From: Paludibacteraceae bacterium
Lineage (GTDB): Bacteria > Bacteroidota > Bacteroidia > Bacteroidales > Paludibacteraceae
Assembly: GCA_017625155.1 (NCBI GenBank)
Contig: JAGALP010000004.1
Span: 1-64,000, forward strand
DNA length: 64,000 nt
Reading direction: 5' to 3'
Under the pieces are notes generated by a model. That model saw only the letters and a program-made list of their open reading frames with translations. It was not told where the DNA came from and ran no database searches. Of this stretch, positions 1 through 9,021 are shown piece after piece (positions within the stretch are counted from its first letter, which is position 1; every line of letters starts with the position of its first letter). Both the position numbers and the translations under genes were made by a program.

Positions 1-593
1 ATCTCATCGCTTCTGCCGTACAAGCGGATTACCAACGTTGGCCCGATTATGGCAACAATGATTTCAGCAATCGTGTGACAAAGGTAACTAATCGTCTGCG
101 CAGTTATGCTCAATGGCTAAATGAAAATAATTGGGCAATCCCAGAGGATAATACTGGGGGCGACGATGATGAGGAAGATAATACGAATGATAATCCTGAG
201 ATAGAGGATGATGACTTGATGCTCACCGATATGCTCGTATGGAGAAACGGGAAAAGCGTGGTCTATAGTGTAGCTGATGTGGATAGTATCACGTTTGTTC
301 AAAAGCAGGGTATTGTTGTGAAAGCTAAAGTACCAGATACTTGGAAGGAAACAATCTACGTATGGATTTGGGGCGATGGCATAGAGGACTACGAACATGT
401 GGCAAAAAAACAAGGCGATTGGTATGTCTTTGCTTATGAGGGCAAGGAATTGAATATCATTTTCAAAAACGGTGAAGGGTGGACAGGGCATCCTAATCAA
501 ACGGAGGATATTTATACCACTCGCAGTGCATGCTATATCCTCACCCAAGAGGGCGAAGAAAAAGCCGTAGCTACACAGGTAGATTGCTATTAG
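1..593 (+). CDS. C-terminal part of a secreted protein with CBM26-like starch-binding module (partial)
   Basis: The reading frame enters from the left edge (open from base 3) and stops with TAG at 591-593, so only about 197 residues are visible. The first 40 residues (WPDYG..DFSNRV, then a helix ending WLNENN) resemble the end of a CotH-kinase-like domain; this is an inference. An acidic Asp/Glu/Asn linker follows, then the DVDSITF motif common in Bacteroidota surface proteins. The last 80 residues (YVWIWGDG, GDWYVFAYEG, ELNIIFKNGEGW..HPNQTEDI) match the starch-binding module 26-like family found at the end of Bacteroidota amylases and CotH-type proteins. It probably acts at the cell surface on starch-like glycans. 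The enzyme or anchor identity lies outside the window. Confidence 0.7.
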   Translation, partial: LIASAVQADYQRWPDYGNNDFSNRVTKVTNRLRSYAQWLNENNWAIPEDNTGGDDDEEDNTNDNPEIEDDDLMLTDMLVWRNGKSVVYSVADVDSITFVQKQGIVVKAKVPDTWKETIYVWIWGDGIEDYEHVAKKQGDWYVFAYEGKELNIIFKNGEGWTGHPNQTEDIYTTRSACYILTQEGEEKAVATQVDCY

Positions 594-645
594 TGATATT
601 TTAAACTAAAAAATACGCAATTTATATGTTTTAAAACATATATGC

Positions 646-676
646 TTGTGTGTATGAAAAAAAAGTAGTATCTTTG
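646..676 (+). promoter_or_regulatory. Bacteroidota-type promoter for the repeat lipoprotein
   Basis: The -33 TTG at 646-648 and the -7 box TATCTTTG at 669-676 are separated by exactly 20 bases. This matches the TTG-N19-21-TAnnTTTG consensus of the Bacteroidota primary sigma factor. The predicted leader before the ATG at 741 is about 60 nt. Confidence 0.75.
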
Positions 677-740
677 CCACCATAAAAAATGTTAAAACCA
701 ATAAATTAACTTAAATATTCACTTTAAATTGACAAATCGT

Positions 741-3700
741 ATGAAACAGAAATTTGTTTATTTATTCATCGCAGCCCTATTTATTGGGTTGGTTGGATGC
801 GAACGCGAACAGTCCGAATTAGATTTCGGTAGTTTGCAAGAGAAAGCTTTGGTTACAGGTCGCGTGACTTATAGCCTTGGTCAAGACACTTTATCTGATG
901 ACTATGTAGCAGAGCGAATCTTGCCTGCTGTAGGTCGCAAGATTTACGTAGAGATTCCTATGTCAAGTTATCAAGCAGGTGCGCAAGGTAACAAGATCTT
1001 TACTGGTGTAGTTGACTCATTAGGTAACTTCTCCATCGAAGTTCCTGTAAAGTCAGAGGGTATTTCTGGCGCAACATTGCGCTATGAGGAGTTTACAGCA
1101 GAGCGTGCTACATACCTCAAAATGGAGAACGGTAAGCCTGTATTTGAGGTACGTATGTGCAAATTTGAAACTCCTGCTGCGATTGCTTCACTTCCTACAT
1201 TGATGCCTGGTAGCAATCATATCGGTGAGGAAGCTGACTTGCGCTATGACTATACTATCATTGACATGAAAGATTATTCAGAAACAGCTGTATTCACTGG
1301 TAAACTCTTATTGCCTTACGAGGTAAGTTATCATACTGGTGCATACAAACCTGCTGCTGATTGTACTATCGAAATCACAATCAAAGATGGCGAAGATGTA
1401 GAAGAGCAAGGTTATTCTAACGCTTCATCTTTCACTTATGGTTGCACTACCGATAAGAACGGTATCTTCACTTTGAATTTGCCTATCAAGAATTTGCGCA
1501 AAGGTTTCTGTATCGAAGACGCTACAGTTGTTCCTTCTGCTGATGCTGCATTTGTTCATTATACCGACGTTACTGGTAAATCTGTAAAAGTGGCTGGTGC
1601 ATATAAGTTGCGTACAGATTGGGTTGCAGGTGCTAATATCTATGATGTTGCTGAAGTAATAGAAGGCGTAGAATGCTCAATCGGTGAATGCCCATTGAAA
1701 TTTGTTCCTGGCTACAACAATGGTATCGTTGATGAAGTGCTTCCTCCAGCATGGAATGATGATTTGGCAGGTTGGGTATTTGGCGAACAAGCATTTGCTG
1801 ATATGACCGCTACCATCAAATTGACTGGTTCTGTCAAATTAGCGCAAGAGGATGCTTATGCTGTGGGTTCGTATACTACATCTGCTCAAAGCGTTCTTGT
1901 TAGTGGAGATGTTTATCCTTATAATAAAGCCTTTGCTGTATTGACACAAGCAGATGGTACATTCGAATTGGAGATTCCTATAGAGCAAGAAGGTGTTAAA
2001 CCTGACGCAAGTTGGACTGTGGAATTGATTCAACCAGCAGCTATTGCATTCACACACTACGAGTCTGTTGCAAAATCAATCGTAATCAAAGAAGGTTCTT
2101 ATAACCTCAAAGAGAAATTACGTGCTTCAGATGCGGAGTGGAATCAATTAGGTGATTTCTATTTCACTTTCACTCCTGCTTCTACTCCTGATACTTGGTC
2201 ATCAGACCTTGCAGGTTGGGTTCTAAAAGAAGATTACAATGCAACTGTAACTTTAACTGCAAAGATTTACCTCGCTAAAGAGAGTGCATTGGCTGTTGGT
2301 GAGTACAAGGGTGCAGAAGGTCATCGTGCTATTGCATATGTCAACTATCCTGATGGTGATAATAAAGCATTCGTTGTGCCTGTTAAAGCAGATGGTACAG
2401 TATCTGTAGCTATCCCTGCTAAAGAGGCTAAGAGCAAATACGAATCTTATTCAATAGAATTGTTGGATACAGAAGTTGAATATTTCCAACACTATACTAA
2501 GAAAGGTGTAGAAGAAATTGCTGGTAAATATTATATGTATGAGGATGTTGAAGATAAGGATGCAGAATGGAACAACAAGTGGGCTTACTACTATAAGTTC
2601 AATCCTAACACAACTCCTACACCATGGTACGAGAACCTCGCAGCTTGGGTTGTAGTAGAAGAATATAAGTATTCTGCTACAGCAACTGGTAAAGCAATGT
2701 TCGCAAAAGAGGATTCGTATGCGAAAGGTAGTTACAAAGCTGCAACTAATGAGGTTGTAACTGTTACTGCTGTTGAATTACCTGGCTTAGAGTTCCAAGT
2801 TCCAGTTAAGAATGATGGCTCATTCTCTGTAAAATTGCCTTTGAAAGACGCACAAGATGAGTATAAATTAGCGGTTTCTGCTGATAATGTAACTGTTGAT
2901 GATTTCGTACACTATCGTGATCATGGTAAAACCAAAACATTGGAAGGTACATACGTAGCACAAGATCCTATCAAAGCTGCTGATGCTGCTTGGAATGATT
3001 TGGGAACTTACTACTTTAAGTTTGATCCAAAGGGTACTGATCCTGATACATATACGGACAAACTCTTAGGCTGGCAACAATTCGATGCAAAGTATTCCAA
3101 CAAAGATAAATCAGTAACAGGTACGATTATGCTTGCTGAGGAAACTGGATTCTGGAAAGGAGCATATGCACCTTATGCGAACGAAAAAATCGAAGTAAGA
3201 TATACATTACCAGGTGCTTCTGAGCCATTTGAGATGGTGTTGCTTACAGACGCTGATGGAGCATATGATTGCGTAGTATATCGTGAGTTTGGTGATCAAG
3301 AGCCTAACATTATTGTTACTCCTCTGTTACTCAATGTGGATGATTTCGTTCACTACTATCACGTCACTTCTCCTACTCCAATGAAGATTGCTGGTGAATA
3401 CTCCCATTATGTAACTCTCAACGACAATGCTTGGAATAATAAAGGTACAGCTTACTATAAATTTAATCCAGATGGAGCACCAGCAGAGTGGCCAAGCCAT
3501 AACTTGTTGGGTTGGTACAAACAAAAAGATGCTGAGGGAAAAGCTACATTTAAATTGTATGCTCAAAAAGCAATTGAAACTACTACATCTGGTAGCCACG
3601 AAGCTGATTGGACTGCTGCTGGCAATGGTGTAATGGCAACTGTTACATTGGCACGTGGATACGAAACTAAAACATTTGATATCTTGGTGTCTGGACAAGC

Positions 3701-4028
3701 TATTACACTCTCAAATGTGCCATTTGCTCAAAAGGTAGAAGATGGTGATAATTTCACAGTATCAATCAGCTTGAAGCACCCAAGTACACTTGATGGTTAT
3801 CCTGAAGTAAATGACTTTAAACACTATCCAGACCCAGCAGAAAATACGGTTAAGACTATTTCAGGTAAATACACTGGTGTTGCATTCAATGAGGCTGAAA
3901 CAGCTACTAGTGGTGCTGTGGAAATTAAGAAAACAGCTAAGTTGTTGTTTAATCCAAATTCTCCTACACCAGATGGTTGGGGCAACTATGATTGGTATTC
4001 AATTCTTGACCATACAATTGATGACTAA
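741..4028 (+). CDS. Large multi-repeat surface lipoprotein (1095 aa)
   Basis: Start is ATG at 741, giving MKQKFVYLFIAALFIGLVGC, a lipoprotein signal with lipobox ending at Cys20; an in-frame TTG at 729 is not needed. The mature protein consists almost wholly of about seven degenerate units of roughly 140-150 residues. Each unit runs from a W..L.GW segment through two extended segments to DF.HY, then G.Y, then a W...YYFKF.P segment. Units 3 to 7 are clear; the first two are weaker. I do not recognise a named family. The beta-rich, Gly/Thr-rich repeats suggest an extracellular adhesin or glycan-facing protein. A barrel gene follows 44 nt downstream in the same transcription unit, so the two may work as a pair at the outer membrane (inference). 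Confidence 0.8.
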   Translation: MKQKFVYLFIAALFIGLVGCEREQSELDFGSLQEKALVTGRVTYSLGQDTLSDDYVAERILPAVGRKIYVEIPMSSYQAGAQGNKIFTGVVDSLGNFSIEVPVKSEGISGATLRYEEFTAERATYLKMENGKPVFEVRMCKFETPAAIASLPTLMPGSNHIGEEADLRYDYTIIDMKDYSETAVFTGKLLLPYEVSYHTGAYKPAADCTIEITIKDGEDVEEQGYSNASSFTYGCTTDKNGIFTLNLPIKNLRKGFCIEDATVVPSADAAFVHYTDVTGKSVKVAGAYKLRTDWVAGANIYDVAEVIEGVECSIGECPLKFVPGYNNGIVDEVLPPAWNDDLAGWVFGEQAFADMTATIKLTGSVKLAQEDAYAVGSYTTSAQSVLVSGDVYPYNKAFAVLTQADGTFELEIPIEQEGVKPDASWTVELIQPAAIAFTHYESVAKSIVIKEGSYNLKEKLRASDAEWNQLGDFYFTFTPASTPDTWSSDLAGWVLKEDYNATVTLTAKIYLAKESALAVGEYKGAEGHRAIAYVNYPDGDNKAFVVPVKADGTVSVAIPAKEAKSKYESYSIELLDTEVEYFQHYTKKGVEEIAGKYYMYEDVEDKDAEWNNKWAYYYKFNPNTTPTPWYENLAAWVVVEEYKYSATATGKAMFAKEDSYAKGSYKAATNEVVTVTAVELPGLEFQVPVKNDGSFSVKLPLKDAQDEYKLAVSADNVTVDDFVHYRDHGKTKTLEGTYVAQDPIKAADAAWNDLGTYYFKFDPKGTDPDTYTDKLLGWQQFDAKYSNKDKSVTGTIMLAEETGFWKGAYAPYANEKIEVRYTLPGASEPFEMVLLTDADGAYDCVVYREFGDQEPNIIVTPLLLNVDDFVHYYHVTSPTPMKIAGEYSHYVTLNDNAWNNKGTAYYKFNPDGAPAEWPSHNLLGWYKQKDAEGKATFKLYAQKAIETTTSGSHEADWTAAGNGVMATVTLARGYETKTFDILVSGQAITLSNVPFAQKVEDGDNFTVSISLKHPSTLDGYPEVNDFKHYPDPAENTVKTISGKYTGVAFNEAETATSGAVEIKKTAKLLFNPNSPTPDGWGNYDWYSILDHTIDD

Positions 4029-4072
4029 TTTGAAGTTAATAGAGGTATAACAATTATAATATTTGTATCGCT

Positions 4073-5002
4073 ATGAAATTCAACAAGATATTCACGTTGG
4101 CTCTGTCGCTCTTGGTAGCGACAGCAGCCTTCGCTGACGGGGCTAATAAGCCTTCGCCAGAAGAGCGAGCTAACAAGGATTATTCTTCTTGGTTGCCTGC
4201 TCAAGGAGATATGTCTATCGGATTTTCTTTAGATCCTATTGCTACATTCGTAGGCAATATGTTCAACGGAAATGTTGATAATGCTCTCGATGATTGGGCT
4301 GGTGAACCATTGCTTGGTCAAGAATTGCCCAATTCATTGGTATCTATCATGGGTACATATATGCTTACCGACAATTTGGCTATTCGTGCTAACTTGGGAT
4401 TTGGTTTGTTTGCTAAGAAGTATAATCAATATGTACAAGATGATGCTGCACTAATGATTGAACCTTTGAGCAATGCTAAGGTTATCGACCAAATTGGATA
4501 CAAATCTTTTTCAGGAAGTTTCGCACTTGGCGTAGAATATCGTCTTGGCAAACGTGCTGTACAAGGTGTCTTTGGAGGTGGGCTTAACTATGCATGTGGT
4601 TCTTCATCAATGAATTTTGCATATGGTAATGCAATTACAGAGATGAACCAAAACCCATCAATCAGTGACCCTAGTTTGTATCAATCAGTTGTTCCTTACT
4701 TGCCTAGTGCACGTCCATTATCAATTCACTCTGCTGACTTAATACATGCAGTGGGTGCGTATGGCAGCATTGGGGTAGAGTGGTTTGTCGCTCCTAAAAT
4801 TGCTTTAGGCGCAAATGTAAATCTTGGTATTTACTATGAAATCAATCCTGCACGTGCTGAGGTTTACGAAGGCTGGAATACACTTACTGAAGCGCATACC
4901 ACTCATACCGAGTTGGTGGCTCCTTCTAACCATGGTTTCCACTTCGGAACTGATAATATTGGTGCTAACTTGTATATAGCATTCTATTTTGGAACCAAAT
5001 AA
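4073..5002 (+). CDS. Outer membrane beta-barrel protein
   Basis: 309 aa with a clear signal peptide (MKFNKIFTLALSLLVATAAFA) cut before DGANK. The rest alternates in the manner of amphipathic beta strands (SIGFSLDP, LAIRANLGFGLF, SFALGVEYRLG, AVGAYGSIGVEWF, IALGANVNLGIYYEI) and ends NLYIAFYFGTK, typical of a small Bacteroidota porin-like barrel. It lies 44 nt after the repeat lipoprotein and is followed by a strong terminator, so the two genes form a bicistronic unit. No substrate can be assigned. Confidence 0.75.
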   Translation: MKFNKIFTLALSLLVATAAFADGANKPSPEERANKDYSSWLPAQGDMSIGFSLDPIATFVGNMFNGNVDNALDDWAGEPLLGQELPNSLVSIMGTYMLTDNLAIRANLGFGLFAKKYNQYVQDDAALMIEPLSNAKVIDQIGYKSFSGSFALGVEYRLGKRAVQGVFGGGLNYACGSSSMNFAYGNAITEMNQNPSISDPSLYQSVVPYLPSARPLSIHSADLIHAVGAYGSIGVEWFVAPKIALGANVNLGIYYEINPARAEVYEGWNTLTEAHTTHTELVAPSNHGFHFGTDNIGANLYIAFYFGTK

Positions 5003-5020
5003 GTACCATACATTACAAGA

Positions 5021-5050
5021 AAAAAGACTGCTTCGGCAGTCTTTTTTTTT
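5021..5050. terminator. Bidirectional rho-independent terminator with UUCG loop
   Basis: The stem GACTGC/GCAGTC (5026-5031 and 5036-5041) closes a TTCG tetraloop and is extended by A/T pairs. It has a T run on the plus side (5042-5050) and A residues before it, so it can serve both the barrel gene and the converging trmN6. Confidence 0.9.
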
Positions 5051-5054
5051 AGGA

Positions 5055-5786
5055 TTATAGATAAAACTCTTCTGTTAATGTCTTATATTCCTCGCTGCGA
5101 GGGGAAGTTTCCGATTCAATGTACATTGTTTTGGGTATAGGATATTGGGGGTTGGATATTGGGGAGAAGGCAATGAGCAGGCGTTTGGCTGGTTTGCCAG
5201 GTTTGCTATACACATGAGTGATGTGGGTAGGATAGAGAGCATGTGACTCTGCCAATGCCAATATATCTTCCTTCGCCTCGAAAGGCAAAACTAATGCTAA
5301 CGTACCGTTTGTATTTAACAGACGTGCTGCATGTTGGATGAGTTCCGTATAACTCAGCGTATCGGTATGGCGTGCCGTGGCACGCTGTGCGTTAGGGTTC
5401 TTCAGACTGTCTTGGAAGTAGGGTGGGTTGCTGACAATCAAGTCAAATGCTTGTTCTGCGGGCATGTCTTGTAATCGGCATGCTTGGCTCGTTAGACTGT
5501 CTGCCCATGGTGATTGTTGAAAATTGATGTGACTTTGCTCCACCGCATCGCGATCGATATCTATTCCCAAAACGGAGAATATGTCTCCTCTTAGGTGTAA
5601 TCGTTGTGCTATCATCAGTGCAATCAATCCACTCCCCACACCTATGTCCAACACGCGCACGCGATTAGGCTTTTGGGATGGCAAAGGGCACCATGCGCCA
5701 AGTAGGACACCATCGGTGCCCACTTTCATGGCACAGCGGTCATGCCATACGGTGAACTGTTTGAAGCGGAAGTTAGGTGAACTCAT
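5055..5786 (-). CDS. trmN6: tRNA1(Val) (adenine(37)-N6)-methyltransferase TrmN6 (YfiC)
   Basis: 243 aa Rossmann-fold methyltransferase that puts N6-methyl on A37 of tRNA1(Val) using SAM. Seen: the start F.FKQF.V.HDRCAMKVGTDGVLLGAW, diagnostic of this family; the SAM loop LDIGVGSGLIALM; GIDID; and the catalytic SNPPYF. ATG at 5786 overlaps the stop of the upstream permease as ATGA and matches the usual family start; an ATG two codons earlier (5792) is possible. Near the C terminus the coding DNA (5132-5166) becomes a heptameric tandem repeat, read as SPISNPQYPIPK, which is not a usual part of the family. Confidence 0.88.
   Translation of the reverse strand: MSSPNFRFKQFTVWHDRCAMKVGTDGVLLGAWCPLPSQKPNRVRVLDIGVGSGLIALMIAQRLHLRGDIFSVLGIDIDRDAVEQSHINFQQSPWADSLTSQACRLQDMPAEQAFDLIVSNPPYFQDSLKNPNAQRATARHTDTLSYTELIQHAARLLNTNGTLALVLPFEAKEDILALAESHALYPTHITHVYSKPGKPAKRLLIAFSPISNPQYPIPKTMYIESETSPRSEEYKTLTEEFYL
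5132..5166. repeat. Heptameric microrepeat inside trmN6
   Basis: Units GGGTATA, GGATATT, GGGGGTT, GGATATT, GGGGAGA follow with 7-bp period. They fall in the C-terminal coding part of trmN6 and keep it in frame. Confidence 0.6.
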
Positions 5787-6547
5787 GCGCATTGGGTGTC
5801 TATAACCTCTAATTGAGCACTTTGCGCCTCACAATGTTCATGACTGCATTCATGCCCACATTCGTGGTCGTGTCCGTGAGAGAAGATATGCACGCAGAGG
5901 TATATTCCAAAGCCGATAAACAAAGCGGCAGATATGTAGCGTATCCATTTTTCTATCGAATGGAGTTTGCTAGTGAGTGTATTGATAGACATTGCGCTAT
6001 ACGAAATCAGCCATGCGATAATCATAATAGGCAATCCCGTTCCTAAACCAAAAACGATAGGTAAGATCCAGTTCCATGAGAAGGGTAGGGTGATGGCTAT
6101 GTCAATCATCGTGAAGAAATATACTAAACGGTGGGGACAAAATGCAATAGCAAAAAAGATACCCAACATAAACGACCAGAAACCGCTACTCTGGCTATCC
6201 ACATTCTTCAGCCACTTGCTCACTCCGTGGTCGTGTTCGTGGTGATGATGACCTGTGAAGAGTAGTAGCACACCACAAATGAGCATAAAGGCCGCCAAGA
6301 GAGGTTCGCCCCACAGATGTAGGAAATGCTTGATACCCTCTGTGCGTGCTCCCATAATAAAAGGTATCGCTAAGAGCGTATAAGTAGCCAACTTGCCCAA
6401 CACGAACATCAGTCCGTTGAGCAGCACTTTGCGGCGGTTATTGATTTCTTTATCAATGTACCCAATAGCAGCAATGCTCGTAAAGAGCGTGCATGGGTCA
6501 AGAATCATCAAGAAACCCAAAAGCAAGGATGTGAAGATATTTACCAT
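5783..6547 (-). CDS. His-rich CcdA/ArsG-like multi-spanning membrane protein
   Basis: 254 aa with about six to seven membrane segments. The start ILDPCTLFTSIAAIGYIDKEINNRRKVLLNG resembles the DsbD/CcdA-type permease subgroup often annotated as ArsG-like in Bacteroidota. A Cys sits in the first membrane helix (Cys19) and a second in FCPHR (Cys137), the positions of the redox cysteine pair in CcdA relatives. It carries two His-rich stretches: GHHHHEHDHG at about 99-108, and a C-terminal H/C/E-rich tail (HGHDHECGHECSHEHCE). These point to metal or metalloid handling, or to thiol transfer across the membrane; the substrate is unknown. The stop overlaps the trmN6 start, so the two are co-translated. 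Confidence 0.7.
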   Translation of the reverse strand: MVNIFTSLLLGFLMILDPCTLFTSIAAIGYIDKEINNRRKVLLNGLMFVLGKLATYTLLAIPFIMGARTEGIKHFLHLWGEPLLAAFMLICGVLLLFTGHHHHEHDHGVSKWLKNVDSQSSGFWSFMLGIFFAIAFCPHRLVYFFTMIDIAITLPFSWNWILPIVFGLGTGLPIMIIAWLISYSAMSINTLTSKLHSIEKWIRYISAALFIGFGIYLCVHIFSHGHDHECGHECSHEHCEAQSAQLEVIDTQCA

Positions 6548-6574
6548 TTACAATCTATAATTTCTATTGACCTG

Positions 6575-6605
6575 CAAAAGTACTACATTTTTCTGAAATA
6601 TGCAA
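6575..6605 (-). promoter_or_regulatory. Promoter for the permease-trmN6 operon
   Basis: On the minus strand, TACTTTTG (complement of 6575-6582) lies 20 bases from TTG (complement of 6603-6605), upstream of the ATG at 6547. Confidence 0.7.
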
Positions 6606-6651
6606 ACCTTAGTGCTATTTGTTTCAAAAAAACAAATTGTATATCATAAAT

Positions 6652-6682
6652 TTGGTAATTTGTAAATATTTTTGTATCTTTG
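6652..6682 (+). promoter_or_regulatory. Promoter of the sensor kinase; predicts a leaderless mRNA
   Basis: TTG 6652-6654, N20, TATCTTTG 6675-6682. The GTG start codon is only 4 bases after the -7 box (6687), so transcription should begin at or within a few bases of the start codon. Confidence 0.75.
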
Positions 6683-6686
6683 CAGC

Positions 6687-8894
6687 GTGAAAAATCGTAT
6701 TAGCATATTGCTACTTTTACTTTGCATGATTGCTTTCTCGTCATGCAATAGTTTTGATGCGAATGCGCGTCGCCTTCAGCGTACCTTGCAGGAGCAGCAG
6801 CAGAAGGCTGAGGTGCTAACCGAACATCTCAAAGAGGCAATCCTAAATAATAATTTCGATTCGATATGGCATCATACGCATGCTGATAATAGCATCATTT
6901 TTTATGTTTACAAAGGCAAGCAACTTGTTTATTGGTCTAATTCATGGCTTAGTGCTTCCAATCGCTCAATACAATATATCTACGATAAATGGCAATACAT
7001 GCAATGGGACAATGCAGTTGGTATATGCCATCGGGTAAAAGTGGGAGATTATCAGATAGTTGTTGCTATCCCTATAAAATACAACTATGCACTTACGAGT
7101 ACACAATTGCATAATGGTTTTATTCCTCCATTCCGAGGAAAAGAGCACTGGAATCTACGATTGAATCAATCCCAAAACCACGTTATCCCTATTTTTTCTA
7201 ACGATGGTGCATATCTTTTCTCACTTGAAGAATTGTCCAAAGAAGAAATGGAGCAACAAAGCAGTCAATATGAAGTGATTGAAAGTTTCTCATACCAATC
7301 ATTATTGGCTGTAGATAAGCAGAACACTACCTTTTCTCGCATCAAAATCAGAGCATACTATGTGATAGTATTCACAATGATAGCTATCTTGCTCATTATT
7401 GCTATTGGTAGTTTGATACGCTATCAGGGGTTCCGTCATATGCGTTTAGGTGGTAAGTTCCAAATCGTTCTTACGCCTACTGTGATGGTAATCTTACTAT
7501 CAATCTTTTTGGTATCGATCGAACATTCCCAACGTGTATTCATCGAAACGCAGCAACTGCGATTAGGCAAAAAGGCTCAGTATGTACAAATGGCATTGCA
7601 AAATATGTACTTTTGGGATATGAATCTTTCTCCTTCCAATACGTCAGCACTAAATATCGACCTTCGTGATATGAGTTTCGCGTATGAAACTGATATCCAT
7701 GTCTATGATTTGCATGGTCGGTTAATAGGTACATCCACCCCTCAACTTTTTGAAAAAGGAATTCTTCCTCCATATATTGCACCTGAAGTATTTTTTTCTG
7801 ATGCAAAAAAACTAGTACAATACGATCATATTGGCAATGTGCGGTATCTGTCGGCTTACACTGAATTTATAAATGGTAATTATACCCAGATGGGCTATAT
7901 TGCTTTGCCTAGTTTCATTTCCCAAGAAGAGATGGCCGCGCATTTACAAGGATTCATTCTGAAGCTCTTACCATTGTATATCCTATTGCTTATCGGGTCA
8001 ATTATTGTAGTGTGGATTGTATCCAATCGCGTAACGTCTTCCTTGAGTATGGTAACTACCCAACTTCAAGATAACAAAGCAGGACAACATATCCATTATC
8101 CGTATTCCGACGAATTCGGAGAGATGGTTGGACATTATAATCAAATGATGGATGCATTGGCTGATTCCACCGAACGCTTAGCTCGCAGCGAACGTGAAAT
8201 GGCTTGGCGTACAATGGCCCGTCAGGTGGCACACGAAATCAATAATCCACTTACTCCGATGAAACTTACCTTGCAGCAATTACAACGTACCAAGGGAACC
8301 GAGCGATTTGAAGAATATTTCAACGAGTCTACGCAATTGCTCATTGACCAAATAGATACCCTTAGTCATATTGCTCAATCTTTTTCTTCGTTTGCCAAGA
8401 TGCCAGAAGTAAAACCTACAGAAGTGGATGTGGCAGCCAAATTATTTGCTTTTGTTGCGCTTATGAGCAATAATCAAGATAATATACCTATTCGTTACGT
8501 TGGCCCTGAATCTGGAGTTATTGCAATTGCTGATGCAGATCAAATCACACAGGTGTTCACCAATATTGTACGCAATGCTTTGCAGGCTATGGAAGGAAGA
8601 CCCAATAGCGATATCATTATCATTTTAAAATCTGCGAATTCCAAGTCAATAATAAAAAATGAGTTAGATACTACAAAACAATGGATAAAGATATCATTCT
8701 CGGACAATGGTCCTGGTATTCCAAAGGAAATGCAAGAAAAAGTCTTTGTTCCCAATTTCACTACTAAAAACACAGGTGCTGGCTTAGGACTCCCTATTTC
8801 CAAGAATATTGTAGAGGGTAGTGGTGGAAAAATATCTTTCCAAACATCCGAAAAAGGTACAACTTTCTTTGTGTATTTGCAAAAATTTGGGTGA
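6687..8894 (+). CDS. NtrY-like membrane sensor histidine kinase
   Basis: 735 aa from GTG 6687. The N terminus looks like a lipoprotein signal (IAFSSC, Cys20), followed by a sensor region; membrane helices lie at about 224-244, 258-277 and 424-445. A second extracytoplasmic domain sits between the last two helices. HAMP (about 446-500) is followed by HisKA with phospho-acceptor His516 in MARQVAHEINNPLTPMKL, closest to the NtrY group. The ATPase domain shows the N box (NIVRNALQAM), DNGPGIP and GAGLGLPISK. No response regulator is adjacent, so this is an orphan kinase here. A lipobox before a three-helix kinase is odd; it may act only as an uncleaved signal anchor. Codon 1 is 4 bases from the -7 box. 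Confidence 0.88.
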   Translation: MKNRISILLLLLCMIAFSSCNSFDANARRLQRTLQEQQQKAEVLTEHLKEAILNNNFDSIWHHTHADNSIIFYVYKGKQLVYWSNSWLSASNRSIQYIYDKWQYMQWDNAVGICHRVKVGDYQIVVAIPIKYNYALTSTQLHNGFIPPFRGKEHWNLRLNQSQNHVIPIFSNDGAYLFSLEELSKEEMEQQSSQYEVIESFSYQSLLAVDKQNTTFSRIKIRAYYVIVFTMIAILLIIAIGSLIRYQGFRHMRLGGKFQIVLTPTVMVILLSIFLVSIEHSQRVFIETQQLRLGKKAQYVQMALQNMYFWDMNLSPSNTSALNIDLRDMSFAYETDIHVYDLHGRLIGTSTPQLFEKGILPPYIAPEVFFSDAKKLVQYDHIGNVRYLSAYTEFINGNYTQMGYIALPSFISQEEMAAHLQGFILKLLPLYILLLIGSIIVVWIVSNRVTSSLSMVTTQLQDNKAGQHIHYPYSDEFGEMVGHYNQMMDALADSTERLARSEREMAWRTMARQVAHEINNPLTPMKLTLQQLQRTKGTERFEEYFNESTQLLIDQIDTLSHIAQSFSSFAKMPEVKPTEVDVAAKLFAFVALMSNNQDNIPIRYVGPESGVIAIADADQITQVFTNIVRNALQAMEGRPNSDIIIILKSANSKSIIKNELDTTKQWIKISFSDNGPGIPKEMQEKVFVPNFTTKNTGAGLGLPISKNIVEGSGGKISFQTSEKGTTFFVYLQKFG

Positions 8895-8921
8895 ATTATT
8901 GGCATATTTTTTATTCACTTC

Positions 8922-8952
8922 TTGTATATATAAAAAAAAAGCAGTACCTTTG
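8922..8952 (+). promoter_or_regulatory. Promoter of the GLUG-motif secreted protein
   Basis: TTG 8922-8924, N20, TACCTTTG 8945-8952; predicted leader of about 65 nt to the ATG at 9022. Confidence 0.75.
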
Positions 8953-9021
8953 TGCGCTATATTTAGGCATTTTTGGTCTAAGCATTTAAGGTAATCGTTA
9001 GAATTAAATATTATTAAGTAA

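Noticed and set aside
729..740. TTG start for the repeat lipoprotein
   Set aside because: ATG at 741 gives a proper lipoprotein signal; the four extra residues add nothing.
6672..6686. TTG start for the sensor kinase
   Set aside because: It falls inside the promoter -7 region, so it would not be transcribed.
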